DNA from: Opitutia bacterium Tous-C4FEB
GTDB lineage: Bacteria > Verrucomicrobiota > Verrucomicrobiia > Opitutales > Opitutaceae
DNA length: 64,000 nucleotides
NCBI GenBank assembly: GCA_002304445.1
Contig: NEVA01000003.1
Location: 1 to 64,000 of the forward strand
Direction of reading: 5' to 3'
In this document: positions 55,400-63,853 of the stretch, one piece after another
Layout: each line of letters opens with the position of its first letter
How positions within the stretch are numbered: position 1 is the stretch's first letter
Notes under the pieces: model-generated
The model's database searches: none
Seen by the model: only the letters and a program-made list of their open reading frames with translations
What the model was told of the DNA's origin: nothing
Position numbers and translations under genes: made by a program

Positions 55400-57127
55400 T
55401 CAGTAGCCAAGAGCTGAGTTCGTGCGCCGAGGATCCGCGAAACCAATTAGAGTTCCGTCTGCATTGAACTCAATCGCATTGATTCCGCCAAAATATTGGC
55501 CGTGGCCAGCGACTTCCGGCGTTTCATAACGCCATCCCAAGCCCGTTAGGCCCGCTCCGGTCTCCGTCGGCAACGATTTCTCCGCTGAAAACAGATCCGG
55601 CTCGCCCTCCTTGGTTGCCGGGCTGAAGTGAAAGCGAGAGTCTCCGATCGCCTCGGCCAAGGGACGATTGAATGCCAGACGGTCCAACAACACTTGAAGC
55701 ATCGCAGTTGGGATTCGAGCTGCGCCTGGTAAACCCAGCGCGAGCACAGGCTTGGCCGCTTTCGCCACAATCGTCGGTGAAATAGTGCTTCGCGGTCGTT
55801 TGCCCGGCGCGACGAAATTCGGACTCCGCCGGTCATTGTAGGCAAAATTGCTCATCGAGTTATTCATGACAACGCCTGTGCCCGGAGGAACGACCCCGGC
55901 GCCAAAGTGCAAACTCTGGGACTGCGTTGCACAAACGATGTTTCCTTGGCTGTCCGCGACCACAAAGTGCGTCGTCGCAGCCGCGCTGTCTTCGTAGGCC
56001 GCTGGTTCTTCGGCCCACGCGCTCCGTAGCTCCGGACTCGGCCAGCCGCTCGCCGCCGACTTCGGCGCTGACGAAAAAATCTGATGTCGAAGCTGCTTGA
56101 TCGAATCCGTCGCCACCAGCCGCTCGAATTCAAAACGAGCACTTTCAACATCGGCGATTGTTCGAGAAATTGACGGTGCGACAACTCGCCACACGCGACC
56201 CACAAGATCAAGATTGGCGGGCGTTCGAAGCCGATCACCCGAAAATTCCGTCTCCTCCAGCACCTTGATGATCGTAAAAAAAATCGCCGGTCCGGTAGCG
56301 GGCGGCGGAGCGGCCCAAAGCTGATAACCGCGGAAATCCAGGCTTAGAGGCTCGGTGATACGCGCCTCATAGTTTTCCAAATCCGTTCGCTGCAGGATGC
56401 CGCCACCAGCTTCGGAGGCGGCCAAAATCGCATCAGCGACCGGGCCGCGGTAAAATCCATCACGACCGTGGAGGGCCATCAGCTCCATCGTTCTCGCCAA
56501 ATCCTCGTTCTTCAGCCGCGTGCCGATAGCGGGCAAATCTCCCCCGGGCAAGTAAAGGCGCGCCAACTCGCTGTCACCTCGACGCAACTTTGCGATTTGC
56601 TCGAAAAACGAGTCCTGAGACTTGGGAAGAATTTCAAACCCACCCCGGGCGAGCCGCACCGCGGGTAAAACCGTCTCCGACCAGCGCATCGAGCCCCAGC
56701 GCTGATGGGCTAGCCAAAGCCCCGCCGGCAAACCGGGCACGCACACGGAGCCATAACCGTAACGCCGATCCTCCTCCGGGCGCGTCCTAAATTGCTCCAC
56801 GGTAAACCCGGTCCCGGCGGCGTCCAATCCTTCCACCACGTGGATCCGTCCCGACTTGGCCTCGAAAAAAAGCAGTATCAACTTCCCCCCGAGTCCGGAT
56901 CCATAAGGCTCGGCCACGCCGAGAGCGAGGGAGGTAGCAACCGCCGCGTCGATCGCGTTTCCACCCGCGCGCAACACCTCCAGACCGGCCGCCGCCGCCT
57001 GCGGATGACCCGCAACAACAACTCCGTTGCGCCCGCTCACGGTGCCGACCGATACGGGCACCTCAGCCGCAGTCAACGCCACCACCAAGCAGAGCGACAA
57101 ACTGATCAAGCGCGCAATGGACTTCAT
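55400..57127 (-). CDS. ggt: Gamma-glutamyltransferase
   Basis: The 575-residue Ntn-hydrolase precursor has a Sec signal peptide (MKSIARLISL... LTAAE) and the family's N-terminal GVVVAGHPQAAAAGLEVLRAGGNAIDAAVA. The nucleophilic Thr lies in ATTHFVV, where autocleavage would make the large and small subunits. The small-subunit motif NNSMSNFAYND and the later GLPGAARIPTAM are present. The enzyme hydrolyses or transfers the gamma-glutamyl group of glutathione in the periplasm. It begins 162 bases after the small Lys/Ala-rich gene's stop. Confidence 0.94.
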   Translation of the reverse strand: MKSIARLISLSLCLVVALTAAEVPVSVGTVSGRNGVVVAGHPQAAAAGLEVLRAGGNAIDAAVATSLALGVAEPYGSGLGGKLILLFFEAKSGRIHVVEGLDAAGTGFTVEQFRTRPEEDRRYGYGSVCVPGLPAGLWLAHQRWGSMRWSETVLPAVRLARGGFEILPKSQDSFFEQIAKLRRGDSELARLYLPGGDLPAIGTRLKNEDLARTMELMALHGRDGFYRGPVADAILAASEAGGGILQRTDLENYEARITEPLSLDFRGYQLWAAPPPATGPAIFFTIIKVLEETEFSGDRLRTPANLDLVGRVWRVVAPSISRTIADVESARFEFERLVATDSIKQLRHQIFSSAPKSAASGWPSPELRSAWAEEPAAYEDSAAATTHFVVADSQGNIVCATQSQSLHFGAGVVPPGTGVVMNNSMSNFAYNDRRSPNFVAPGKRPRSTISPTIVAKAAKPVLALGLPGAARIPTAMLQVLLDRLAFNRPLAEAIGDSRFHFSPATKEGEPDLFSAEKSLPTETGAGLTGLGWRYETPEVAGHGQYFGGINAIEFNADGTLIGFADPRRTNSALGY

Positions 57128-57173
57128 ATCATTTGAAAGATTCTACGACCGACCAAACACACGCGAAGCGAAA

Positions 57174-57203
57174 ATAAAAAAGCGGGACGAAAATCGTCCC
57201 GCT
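57174..57203 (-). terminator. Rho-independent terminator after the Lys/Ala-rich mini-gene
   Basis: A perfect 10-bp stem AGCGGGACGA/TCGTCCCGCT (57181-57190 and 57194-57203) with a 3-base loop is followed on the minus strand by TTTTTATTTT. It lies 86 bases after the 28-codon basic protein's stop and 53 bases before the ggt start. Confidence 0.9.
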
Positions 57204-57289
57204 TTAGTCACGCAGCTGAAACTTTGGTTCGAAAATCGGCCTCAGGGACCGGATCTACAAAAATTTCCTGCGGCGAAGAACCTACGCCG

Positions 57290-57376
57290 TTACTTCTTCT
57301 TGGCGGCGGTCTTCTTCTTGGCGACGGCTTTAACCGGCTTTTTCGACGCTGGGGACTTTGTGGATTTTTTGGCCAT
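57290..57376 (-). CDS. Very short Lys/Ala-rich basic protein (histone-like mini-protein)
   Basis: A complete 28-codon frame (MAKKSTKSPASKKP, then Lys/Ala/Val repeats ending TAAKKK and TAA) is too short for ordinary gene finding. It contains 13 Lys and no acidic residue. Such sequence resembles the tails of bacterial H1-like or HC1/AlgP-type DNA-binding proteins. An ATG two codons upstream (57382) is an alternative start. The strong terminator 86 bases downstream on the same strand supports a real transcript. Binding to DNA or RNA is an inference from composition alone. Confidence 0.65.
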   Translation of the reverse strand: MAKKSTKSPASKKPVKAVAKKKTAAKKK

Positions 57377-57511
57377 GCTCATAAACTCGACAAATTTTTT
57401 TCAGATGGCACGCAAATTTTTCCATGTCGTTGCAGATTTGTTTCGAAACAATGCCGCTCTGCCGACAGCGCAAACATGTTGCCGCAAACAGCCACGATCT
57501 ACCCCGCGGCT

Positions 57512-58705
57512 TTACTGTTTCAAGGATGCGCAGAAACGTGCAATGCGCGTCACTCCTTTTTGAATCACTTCATCACTCGTTGCATAACTGAGACGCAGAT
57601 AACCTTCGGCGCCAAACGCGCTGCCAGGGATGACCCCCACTTTCTCCACTTCGAGCAGCCGTGCGCAAAAATCGGCGTCCTTGAGACCGAAGCTCGAAAT
57701 ATTCGGGAAGAGATAAAAGGCTCCCTCTGCGAGAAGACAGCTGATACCCGCGATTCGGTTTAACTCGGCGTGCAAGAGTTTACGGCGCCGGTCGAAGGCG
57801 GTCATCATCACCTTGAGCGCCGCCGCTGTTTTTTCCTTCTCTCGCAGTGCAGCGAGAGCGCCATACTGGGCGAAGGTCGTCACGTTGGACGACATTTGGC
57901 TCTGCAATTCAGAGATCGCCTTTGCGATCGGAAGCGGCGCCACGGTCGTTCCGATGCGCCAGCCGGTCATCGCGTAAGTTTTTGAAAAACCGGCGACAAG
58001 AATTGTGCGGGCCCGCGCCGCCTCGCTGAGCGTCGCCACGCAGGTTGGGCGAGCATTATCATAGACCAAGTGCTCATACATCTCATCGGAAAGGATGTAG
58101 AGATTGTGCTTCACCGCGACCGCAACAAGCGCCTCGAGCTCGCCCCGTGAATAAACCGCACCCGTGGGATTCGACGGCGAATTGAGGATCACGAGCTTGG
58201 TCTTCGGAGTAATTGCAGCCTCGAGCATCGCCGGCGTGAGGCGGAATCCAGTCCGATCATCGGCCAGCACGAACTTCGGCGTCGCACCCGCTAGCTTCAC
58301 CATCTCCGGATAGCTTACCCAATAAGGCGCAGGCACAATGACTTCATCGCCCGGCGAACACACCGCCAATACCCCTAGGTAGCAGTTGAACTTTCCGCCG
58401 GGCGAAACAATCACCTGCTCCGGCGCCGCAGAGAAACCATACTCGGCCGCATAACGGTCAACGATGGCCTTCCGCAGTTCCGGAATCCCAGGCGTTGGCG
58501 CATACTTTGTTTTTCCTGCGCGCAAGGCGACGATCGCCGCCTCTTTGATATGTTCCGGGGTATCGAAATCGGGTTCACCCGCGGCAAAATTACACACATC
58601 CTCGCCCGCAGCTTGAAGCGCTTTCGTTTTTGCATCAATGGCGAGGGTCGGCGAAGGCGACACGTTTTGGGACCAAGTGGACAGTGGCAATGGAGTCGGG
58701 TGCAT
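57512..58705 (-). CDS. Pyridoxal phosphate aminotransferase, aspartate type
   Basis: The 397-residue class I aminotransferase has the Asn-Pro loop [16 protein letters not shown], the PLP-Lys in [14 protein letters not shown] and [15 protein letters not shown] near the N-terminus, typical of AspC/PatA-type enzymes. It probably makes aspartate from oxaloacetate and glutamate, but related enzymes have broad specificity. The ATG at 58705 (MHPTPL) is chosen; 32 upstream codons are open but unlikely. Confidence 0.93.
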   Translation of the reverse strand: MHPTPLPLSTWSQNVSPSPTLAIDAKTKALQAAGEDVCNFAAGEPDFDTPEHIKEAAIVALRAGKTKYAPTPGIPELRKAIVDRYAAEYGFSAAPEQVIVSPGGKFNCYLGVLAVCSPGDEVIVPAPYWVSYPEMVKLAGATPKFVLADDRTGFRLTPAMLEAAITPKTKLVILNSPSNPTGAVYSRGELEALVAVAVKHNLYILSDEMYEHLVYDNARPTCVATLSEAARARTILVAGFSKTYAMTGWRIGTTVAPLPIAKAISELQSQMSSNVTTFAQYGALAALREKEKTAAALKVMMTAFDRRRKLLHAELNRIAGISCLLAEGAFYLFPNISSFGLKDADFCARLLEVEKVGVIPGSAFGAEGYLRLSYATSDEVIQKGVTRIARFCASLKQ

Positions 58706-58797
58706 TGGCGTAAGCCCGGAACTAAAGGGAAACCAACCGCGCAATTGCAAGCTTCGCACAGGTCCGCGCCGCAGCTGCCGACCACCCCCACAAGCGA

Positions 58798-59130
58798 TCA
58801 AGCCGCCGACTTTTGGCCAGGGCTACGGCCGGACTTACGATCAAGAGCCTCAATTGCATGTCGGAGAACCTCACCCAGGCTGGTCCGCTTCTGTCGGGCC
58901 ACCCGTCTGAGTCGGGCGCGGTCCTCACTGCTCACGCGCACAGATATCTGCCGGCCCGCCTTGGTCTCAGGTTGGAAACTGGAGAAATCAAAATGCGCGA
59001 GAGCGAGACGCACCACCTCGCTCACGGATTTCAGACTTCGCTTGGTCCGAATCGAATCGATTTTGGTGAAAAGTGCCTCCGGCAAATCGAAGGTAAGCGG
59101 AGCTGGAGCAGGACGGGAACGCGTAGCCAT
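58798..59130 (-). CDS. Ribbon-helix-helix-like small protein, duplicated
   Basis: The 110-residue basic protein has two similar halves. [27 protein letters not shown] and then [28 protein letters not shown] each follow the Arc/CopG ribbon-helix-helix pattern (beta strand, helix, turn, helix). It may be a DNA-binding regulator with two RHH units in one chain, or an antitoxin. No toxin gene lies beside it. The start at 59130 (MATRSR) is chosen. Confidence 0.7.
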   Translation of the reverse strand: MATRSRPAPAPLTFDLPEALFTKIDSIRTKRSLKSVSEVVRLALAHFDFSSFQPETKAGRQISVRVSSEDRARLRRVARQKRTSLGEVLRHAIEALDRKSGRSPGQKSAA

Positions 59131-59189
59131 GGGGTGAGGGAATGACGAAAGCCGACCAAAAAAAATCATTCAGTACCACTGCCGCAATC

Positions 59190-59852
59190 TCAAACCACCT
59201 TTGCCGTGCAACGCATCACCCATTCATAGGCTTCACCCGGCGAAGCTACCGCTCGCCACGCCCCCGAGGCCACAGCCGGCTGAGCCTCCCGAGCCTGACT
59301 GATCAAAATTGTGTCCACGTTCGCGCCGACGCCGCCCAAGACATCAACGTCGGCATCACCGACGTAGAGAGCATGCGCGGCCGGCACGTCGAGTTGCCTC
59401 AATAACTCCACCAGTCCGGCCGAATCCGGTTTGTGCGAATCCAGGTCGTCACCGCAAACGATCGAATCGAAGCGGGTGCTCAAACCATGCAAATCCAGGA
59501 GAAACTCCGTGCTAAGTCGGTCCCGGCCGGTCCAAACGCCCATTTGAATGCCCCGCTTTGCCAGAACATCCAACAGCTCCACCGCCCCCGCAAAGGGCTC
59601 AATTTGATGTTGGTTCTCCAAATTATACTCGTGAAGTCGGCGCAGCGCGGCAGGCACCTGATTCGGATCCGCAACCATATCGCCAAATATTCTTTCGGGC
59701 GGACCGCCCAAAGTCGCAAACATTGCCATCGTTGGCCGCCCGCCGAACGGGGCCACCGCATGAGTGAACGCCCTCAAAACCAGCGGCAGGCTGTTCAGCA
59801 ACGTGCCATCAAGATCGAAGACTACCGCGCGCGTTGGATGCACTCGACTCAT
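59190..59852 (-). CDS. HAD-family phosphatase (phosphoglycolate phosphatase-like)
   Basis: The 220-residue haloacid dehalogenase-type hydrolase has motif I FDLDGTLLNS, motif II VWTGRDR, the Lys motif HKPDSAGL and motif IV YVGDADVDVLG. The helical cap after motif I identifies a Gph/beta-phosphoglucomutase-type class. It hydrolyses a small phosphorylated metabolite; 2-phosphoglycolate is one candidate. It overlaps the upstream gene by four bases (ATGA). Confidence 0.9.
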   Translation of the reverse strand: MSRVHPTRAVVFDLDGTLLNSLPLVLRAFTHAVAPFGGRPTMAMFATLGGPPERIFGDMVADPNQVPAALRRLHEYNLENQHQIEPFAGAVELLDVLAKRGIQMGVWTGRDRLSTEFLLDLHGLSTRFDSIVCGDDLDSHKPDSAGLVELLRQLDVPAAHALYVGDADVDVLGGVGANVDTILISQAREAQPAVASGAWRAVASPGEAYEWVMRCTAKVV

Positions 59853-60739
59853 TGCGTAAACCGCACCAGTCGGTTGGCCGGCGGCGGCGCTACATCGTCG
59901 CTCAAACGCGCCGGTTCGAACAGCCCAGCTGAGAATTCCAAACTCAAACCGGCTGCAGTCACCAAAAACCGAGTTTTGTCGCGCGTGCTTTCGTTTCTCA
60001 GATCGATCGACTTAAGCATCCACTGCTCGCCGACCTTCTTGAGTTCTCCGAGCGAAAATGACGTTAGAATTCGTCCACCGGCGTCCAACCGTTCAGCTTG
60101 CATCAGAACATTGAACTGCGTGTCGAGATAGGCGCGGACGAGGGCCACTTCGGGGTGCGCCCGGGCAAACGTTGCGGGCGGGCTAAAAACAAATGTATGC
60201 GCCGGCCGACCGCGCACGCGATCAATCCGCGTCAGCTCAAAACTCGGCCAGTAAAGATACGGCATAAGAAGATCGAACGCACTTAGATTTATCCCCGGTA
60301 TCAATGGCGTGAGTAATTCCCCTGCTGGTAACGGTAAGGCCTGGCCATCGGCCAATCGCCACACGGCGGCGGGCGATCCGTTTTGCAGCAGCCAGCGGAA
60401 CGTTCGACCGGCAGCATCTTTAAGCTGCACCCGGCTCACAGCCCCCTGATCGTTACGCGAACTCCAAAGTTGGCCCTTGAAGACGGCCCCCTCGCCGCGG
60501 CGCGGAAAAAAGCGGAGCTCAAACTCCAAAAAATAATCACCCGACGGACCGGAGCTCCTAAATTTCTCGAGCAAAATCCGCGCAGCGGCAGCATCGGGCT
60601 TACCAATCTGAGCGAGATCGGGTGGACGAGGAGAACCGGGTTGAGCGGACACCTGTGTTACGCACGCCGCAAACCATGCCGCACCCATAAAAAAAGCCCG
60701 CCAATAAAAGGCGGGCGTGCAATTTCCGAAAACTCCCAT
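59849..60739 (-). CDS. Secreted protein of unknown function (outer-membrane lipoprotein-sorting-like)
   Basis: The 296-residue protein has an N-terminal hydrophobic signal and a body of alternating beta strands rich in Phe, Leu and Arg. The pattern recalls LolA/LolB-type or lipoprotein-sorting proteins (FLEFELRFFP, FKGQLWSSRN, AYLDTQFNVLMQAERLD). Its function is not established. The start is ambiguous: ATG 60739 gives a signal with a positive charge (YWRAFFMGAAWFAAC) but runs through the secG terminator, while ATG 60688 starts just after the terminator's T-run and lacks that charge. Confidence 0.75.
   Translation of the reverse strand: MGVFGNCTPAFYWRAFFMGAAWFAACVTQVSAQPGSPRPPDLAQIGKPDAAAARILLEKFRSSGPSGDYFLEFELRFFPRRGEGAVFKGQLWSSRNDQGAVSRVQLKDAAGRTFRWLLQNGSPAAVWRLADGQALPLPAGELLTPLIPGINLSAFDLLMPYLYWPSFELTRIDRVRGRPAHTFVFSPPATFARAHPEVALVRAYLDTQFNVLMQAERLDAGGRILTSFSLGELKKVGEQWMLKSIDLRNESTRDKTRFLVTAAGLSLEFSAGLFEPARLSDDVAPPPANRLVRFTQ
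60689..60716 (-). terminator. Rho-independent terminator after secG, overlapping the next coding start
   Basis: A perfect 7-bp stem GCCCGCC/GGCGGGC (60716-60710 and 60702-60696 on the minus strand) is followed by seven T. It lies 26-54 bases after the secG stop and inside the longer reading of the next gene. Confidence 0.85.
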
Positions 60740-60742
60740 CGA

Positions 60743-61111
60743 TCAGGGATTTTTTGGGGCCTCGGGAGCGGTCGTGGCCGCCGGTGGCACCGCTGCTGCA
60801 GGAGGAACTGGCGACGCAGGAACACTGATGGTGGGGAGAGCATTGGTTGCCGCCGCCAACGCATGTTTCTGCTCATAGATCCGGCCAAGGTAGAGGGACA
60901 AGGTGAGCACGAAAAACATCACGGATGCATAAATCGTCGCTTTCGAAAGCATGTTGCCCGTGTCCGCGCCAAAGGCCGCTTCAGTCATGCCACCACCCAA
61001 TGCCGCGCCGACACCGCCATCAGATTTGGCCTTTTGGGCCAAAACAATCAGCACAAGGAAGATCGAGACAATGATAAGGAAGAAGGTAAGAATACCGAGG
61101 ACAATGCTCAT
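60743..61111 (-). CDS. secG: Protein translocase subunit SecG
   Basis: The 122-residue protein has two transmembrane helices (residues about 3-25 and 57-77), separated by the family's cytoplasmic loop GALGGGM..AFGADT.NMLSKAT. A Pro/Ala-rich tail follows. SecG assists SecYE in protein export. The window has no other sec gene nearby. A terminator follows. Confidence 0.95.
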   Translation of the reverse strand: MSIVLGILTFFLIIVSIFLVLIVLAQKAKSDGGVGAALGGGMTEAAFGADTGNMLSKATIYASVMFFVLTLSLYLGRIYEQKHALAAATNALPTISVPASPVPPAAAVPPAATTAPEAPKNP

Positions 61112-61226
61112 GGAAAAGGTGGAATGAATTCGGCCGGGAGGTCGTTTGTCAACCGCCGGATTCGACCGTAAAGCAGACAGCCTGCCCTTGGAATTACGAG
61201 AGTTTCAACCCTCTGACCAACGCGCG

Positions 61227-62162
61227 TTAAGACTCAACGCCGAGCTTCTCCAGCAAACGCTGCAAGTCGTCGTTACCGCGATATTCAATGACAATACGGC
61301 CTTTTTTCGGTGTGTGCAGAACCGCCACTCGCGCCCCCAAAAACGACGTCAGCTTCTTTTCGATTCCAGTGACAGCCGCCGCATCTTGGGTGGCTAGTTT
61401 GCGCATTTTTGCCGGGGCCGACTTTGATCCCCCACCCGCCTTGAATGACTGGACGAGTTTTTCCGTGGTGCGAACGCTCAACCCTTCCTCAATCACCCGG
61501 CGGGCGAGGACTGTCCGATGCGCAACATCCTCGATGCCGAGGAGCACCTTGGCATGACCGACACTAATGAGGCCCTTGGCAATGAAGCCTTGGATATCAG
61601 CGTCTAGAGCCAAGAGGCGCAACGAATTCGCCACCGATGCACGGCCCTTACCGACACGCTCGGCCGCAGTCTCTTGCGTCAGATCAAAATCACGAATCAA
61701 GCTGGCATAGCCGTGGGCCTCCTCGATTGCGTTTAAACCTTCGCGCTGCAAATTTTCGATCAGACCGAGCGCAGCCGCCGAAGCGTTGCTCGCCTCCACG
61801 AGGCGGGCAGGGATCGTCTTAATTTTGAGCTGTTGAAAGGCCCGCCAGCGACGCTCACCCGCAATCAGTTCAAACTTTTCACCCTGCCGCCGCACCACAA
61901 TCGGCTGAAGTAATCCCTCTGAACGGATGCTCTCGGCCAATTCTCTCAACTGTTCAGCTGGAATCTCGCGGCGGGCTTGGTAGGGGCTCGGAATGATAAG
62001 ATGAACCAAAACCTCAAGATACCCGGGCACACCGGCGATGCCAGCGGGCGCCGAACCGACCGCCGGAGCAGTCACGGCAGCAGGGGCGGGAGTAGCCGGC
62101 TTGGCGGCGGAAATGAGTCCGCCGAGACCTCGGCCAAGACGTGATTTTGGAGCGGCTGCCAT
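61227..62162 (-). CDS. parB: Chromosome-partitioning protein ParB
   Basis: The 311-residue protein has the KorB/ParB sulfiredoxin-like N-domain with box I (PSPYQARREIP) and box II GERRWRAFQ, which form the CTP-binding site. The helix-turn-helix segment IEEAHGYASLIRDFDLTQETAAERVGKGRASVAN and the C-terminal dimerisation part follow. ParB loads at parS and spreads along DNA. It begins one base after the LysM protein's stop; no parA is next to it here, so that gene may lie elsewhere. No parS was found. Confidence 0.96.
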   Translation of the reverse strand: MAAAPKSRLGRGLGGLISAAKPATPAPAAVTAPAVGSAPAGIAGVPGYLEVLVHLIIPSPYQARREIPAEQLRELAESIRSEGLLQPIVVRRQGEKFELIAGERRWRAFQQLKIKTIPARLVEASNASAAALGLIENLQREGLNAIEEAHGYASLIRDFDLTQETAAERVGKGRASVANSLRLLALDADIQGFIAKGLISVGHAKVLLGIEDVAHRTVLARRVIEEGLSVRTTEKLVQSFKAGGGSKSAPAKMRKLATQDAAAVTGIEKKLTSFLGARVAVLHTPKKGRIVIEYRGNDDLQRLLEKLGVES

Positions 62163-62163
62163 A

Positions 62164-62739
62164 TTATTTACTTCCAGATACAGGAATGAAGAGCGTCTGG
62201 CCAAGGTTGATTTTCGAAGGATCGGCCAACTTGTTCGCGTTGATAATATCCTGCTGCTTGGCGCCGGTTTTCTTGGCGATCACGGCCAACGTGTCGCCTT
62301 TCTGCACGGTGTAGCTCACGCCTTCTTTCGGGAAATCATCAGAGAAATTGGTCGTCACCGCCGGCCGGGTCGCCTGGCTTTTTGCCAACGAATCCAGCGC
62401 CGCATTTGTCTGTTTGCCGAGTTTCTCCATCTGGACCGCTACCTGCGCCAACGTCTCGCTCCTCGAGGCCGCGACGGATGATCGGATGACGCGATTCAGA
62501 TCAGCGACGGCGTCATTCAAGTCGCTCACGGTTGCGTAGCTTTTGCTCACCGCGCCCTGACTCGACTTCAGCTCGCGGTTCTCCCGTTCCAATTGCTCGA
62601 CCTTCAGCGCCAATTCACCGAGCCGCTGGGAAAGGCCACGCACGTCCTCGCGCAGATTCGCCAACTCCACTTGGGCGAAACTCTGCGACCCAAGACCGAG
62701 CGCCACCAAGACCACAAAACACCGGCAACGTTTGAACAT
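62164..62739 (-). CDS. LysM-domain secreted protein
   Basis: The 191-residue protein has a signal peptide (MFKRCRCFVVLVAL... SQSFAQ) and a coiled-coil rich middle (about residues 25-80; LREDVRGLSQRLGELALKVEQLERENREL). A single C-terminal LysM domain (YTVQKGDTLAVIAKKTGAKQQDIINANKL) ends the chain. It probably binds peptidoglycan in the periplasm. It is one base ahead of parB, an arrangement that may reflect only co-transcription. Confidence 0.85.
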   Translation of the reverse strand: MFKRCRCFVVLVALGLGSQSFAQVELANLREDVRGLSQRLGELALKVEQLERENRELKSSQGAVSKSYATVSDLNDAVADLNRVIRSSVAASRSETLAQVAVQMEKLGKQTNAALDSLAKSQATRPAVTTNFSDDFPKEGVSYTVQKGDTLAVIAKKTGAKQQDIINANKLADPSKINLGQTLFIPVSGSK

Positions 62740-62798
62740 GAACCGCAGGATGAAAAAGCCCCGGCCGGAAAACAAGCGGGTTGTGCGAAGAGAACGGA

Positions 62799-63818
62799 TC
62801 AACGCCGAAAAGGGGCTGGTGCAACGAGCGGCGCAAGGGGTCTCGATTCGATCTGTACACCCGCAGAAATCGGGTAGCCTCGCAAAAATTCGCCCGCATC
62901 CAACATCCGGCCACCAGCACGCTGCAGTCGGCGCAGCCGAAGAACACCCCGGCCCGTCGCCAGCAAGAGGCCGGCCGAATCGGATCCCATGACCGAACCC
63001 GGAATCCCTCCTGCCTCGCCTTGGCCCCCGACCACCTCGCCCGCAACATCGGCCAAGCCAATCTTTACCAGCTCGCCGTTTACCAAAATCGCACAGGTCG
63101 GCCATGGGAAAAGGCCGTTGATTCTTGCCGCGAGCACCGCCGCGGGCAATGCGAAGTCGAGGGCTCCATCGGCCTTTTCGAGGCGCCGGCAAAAGGTTGC
63201 CGCCGAGTGGTCCTGCTCAACAAAGACCAATTCACCGTTGGCCAGCCGCGGAAGGGCCCGCGCGACCAACGGCACGCAAGCCGCCGCTAATTTTCCCTCG
63301 ACGTCTCCCGCCGTTTCAAGCGCCCCAATCTTGACCAACTCGGCATCGGCGAGCGGCCCGGCGTCAAGTTCCCGCGCAATCCGCATCAGCGTGACGCCGG
63401 TCTCAACGTCACCGTTTGCAATCGCAGTCTGAATCGGCGACGCCCCGCGATACCTCGGCAGCAACGAGGTGTGCAGGTTCAGCGTTCCCAGACGTGGCGT
63501 CGCGATGAACGCCTCCCTAAGTATGTGCCCATATGCCATCACGAGCGACAGATCCGGCTTGAGCGCGGCGAGCTCGACCCGAGACGAGTCGTCGAGTTTC
63601 TCAGGCTGAAACACCGGCAAGGTGTGCGCCAAGGCCCACGTCTTGATCGCATTGGCGGTGATCTTTTGACCACGCCCGACCGGGCGGTCCGGCTGGGTGA
63701 ATACCGCCACAATCTCAGCCTGCAAGCGTCCCGCCTCCGAATCAAACCAGTCGAGCAAGCGCAACGCGATCGCATCTGAGCCGAAGAAAACGATTCGGAG
63801 CGGTGCGGGTGAACTCAT
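62799..63818 (-). CDS. fmt: Methionyl-tRNA formyltransferase
   Basis: The 339-residue enzyme formylates initiator Met-tRNA. It has the FFGSDAIALRLL start, the folate-binding HILREAFIATPRLGTLNLHTSLLPRYRGASPIQTAI and the C-terminal OB-fold domain. The length is typical. It begins 35 bases after the stop of a truncated gene at the window edge. Confidence 0.95.
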   Translation of the reverse strand: MSSPAPLRIVFFGSDAIALRLLDWFDSEAGRLQAEIVAVFTQPDRPVGRGQKITANAIKTWALAHTLPVFQPEKLDDSSRVELAALKPDLSLVMAYGHILREAFIATPRLGTLNLHTSLLPRYRGASPIQTAIANGDVETGVTLMRIARELDAGPLADAELVKIGALETAGDVEGKLAAACVPLVARALPRLANGELVFVEQDHSAATFCRRLEKADGALDFALPAAVLAARINGLFPWPTCAILVNGELVKIGLADVAGEVVGGQGEAGGIPGSVMGSDSAGLLLATGRGVLRLRRLQRAGGRMLDAGEFLRGYPISAGVQIESRPLAPLVAPAPFRR

Positions 63819-63853
63819 CGCTAAAGTGAGACCCAGTCGGCGAAAGACGCGGC

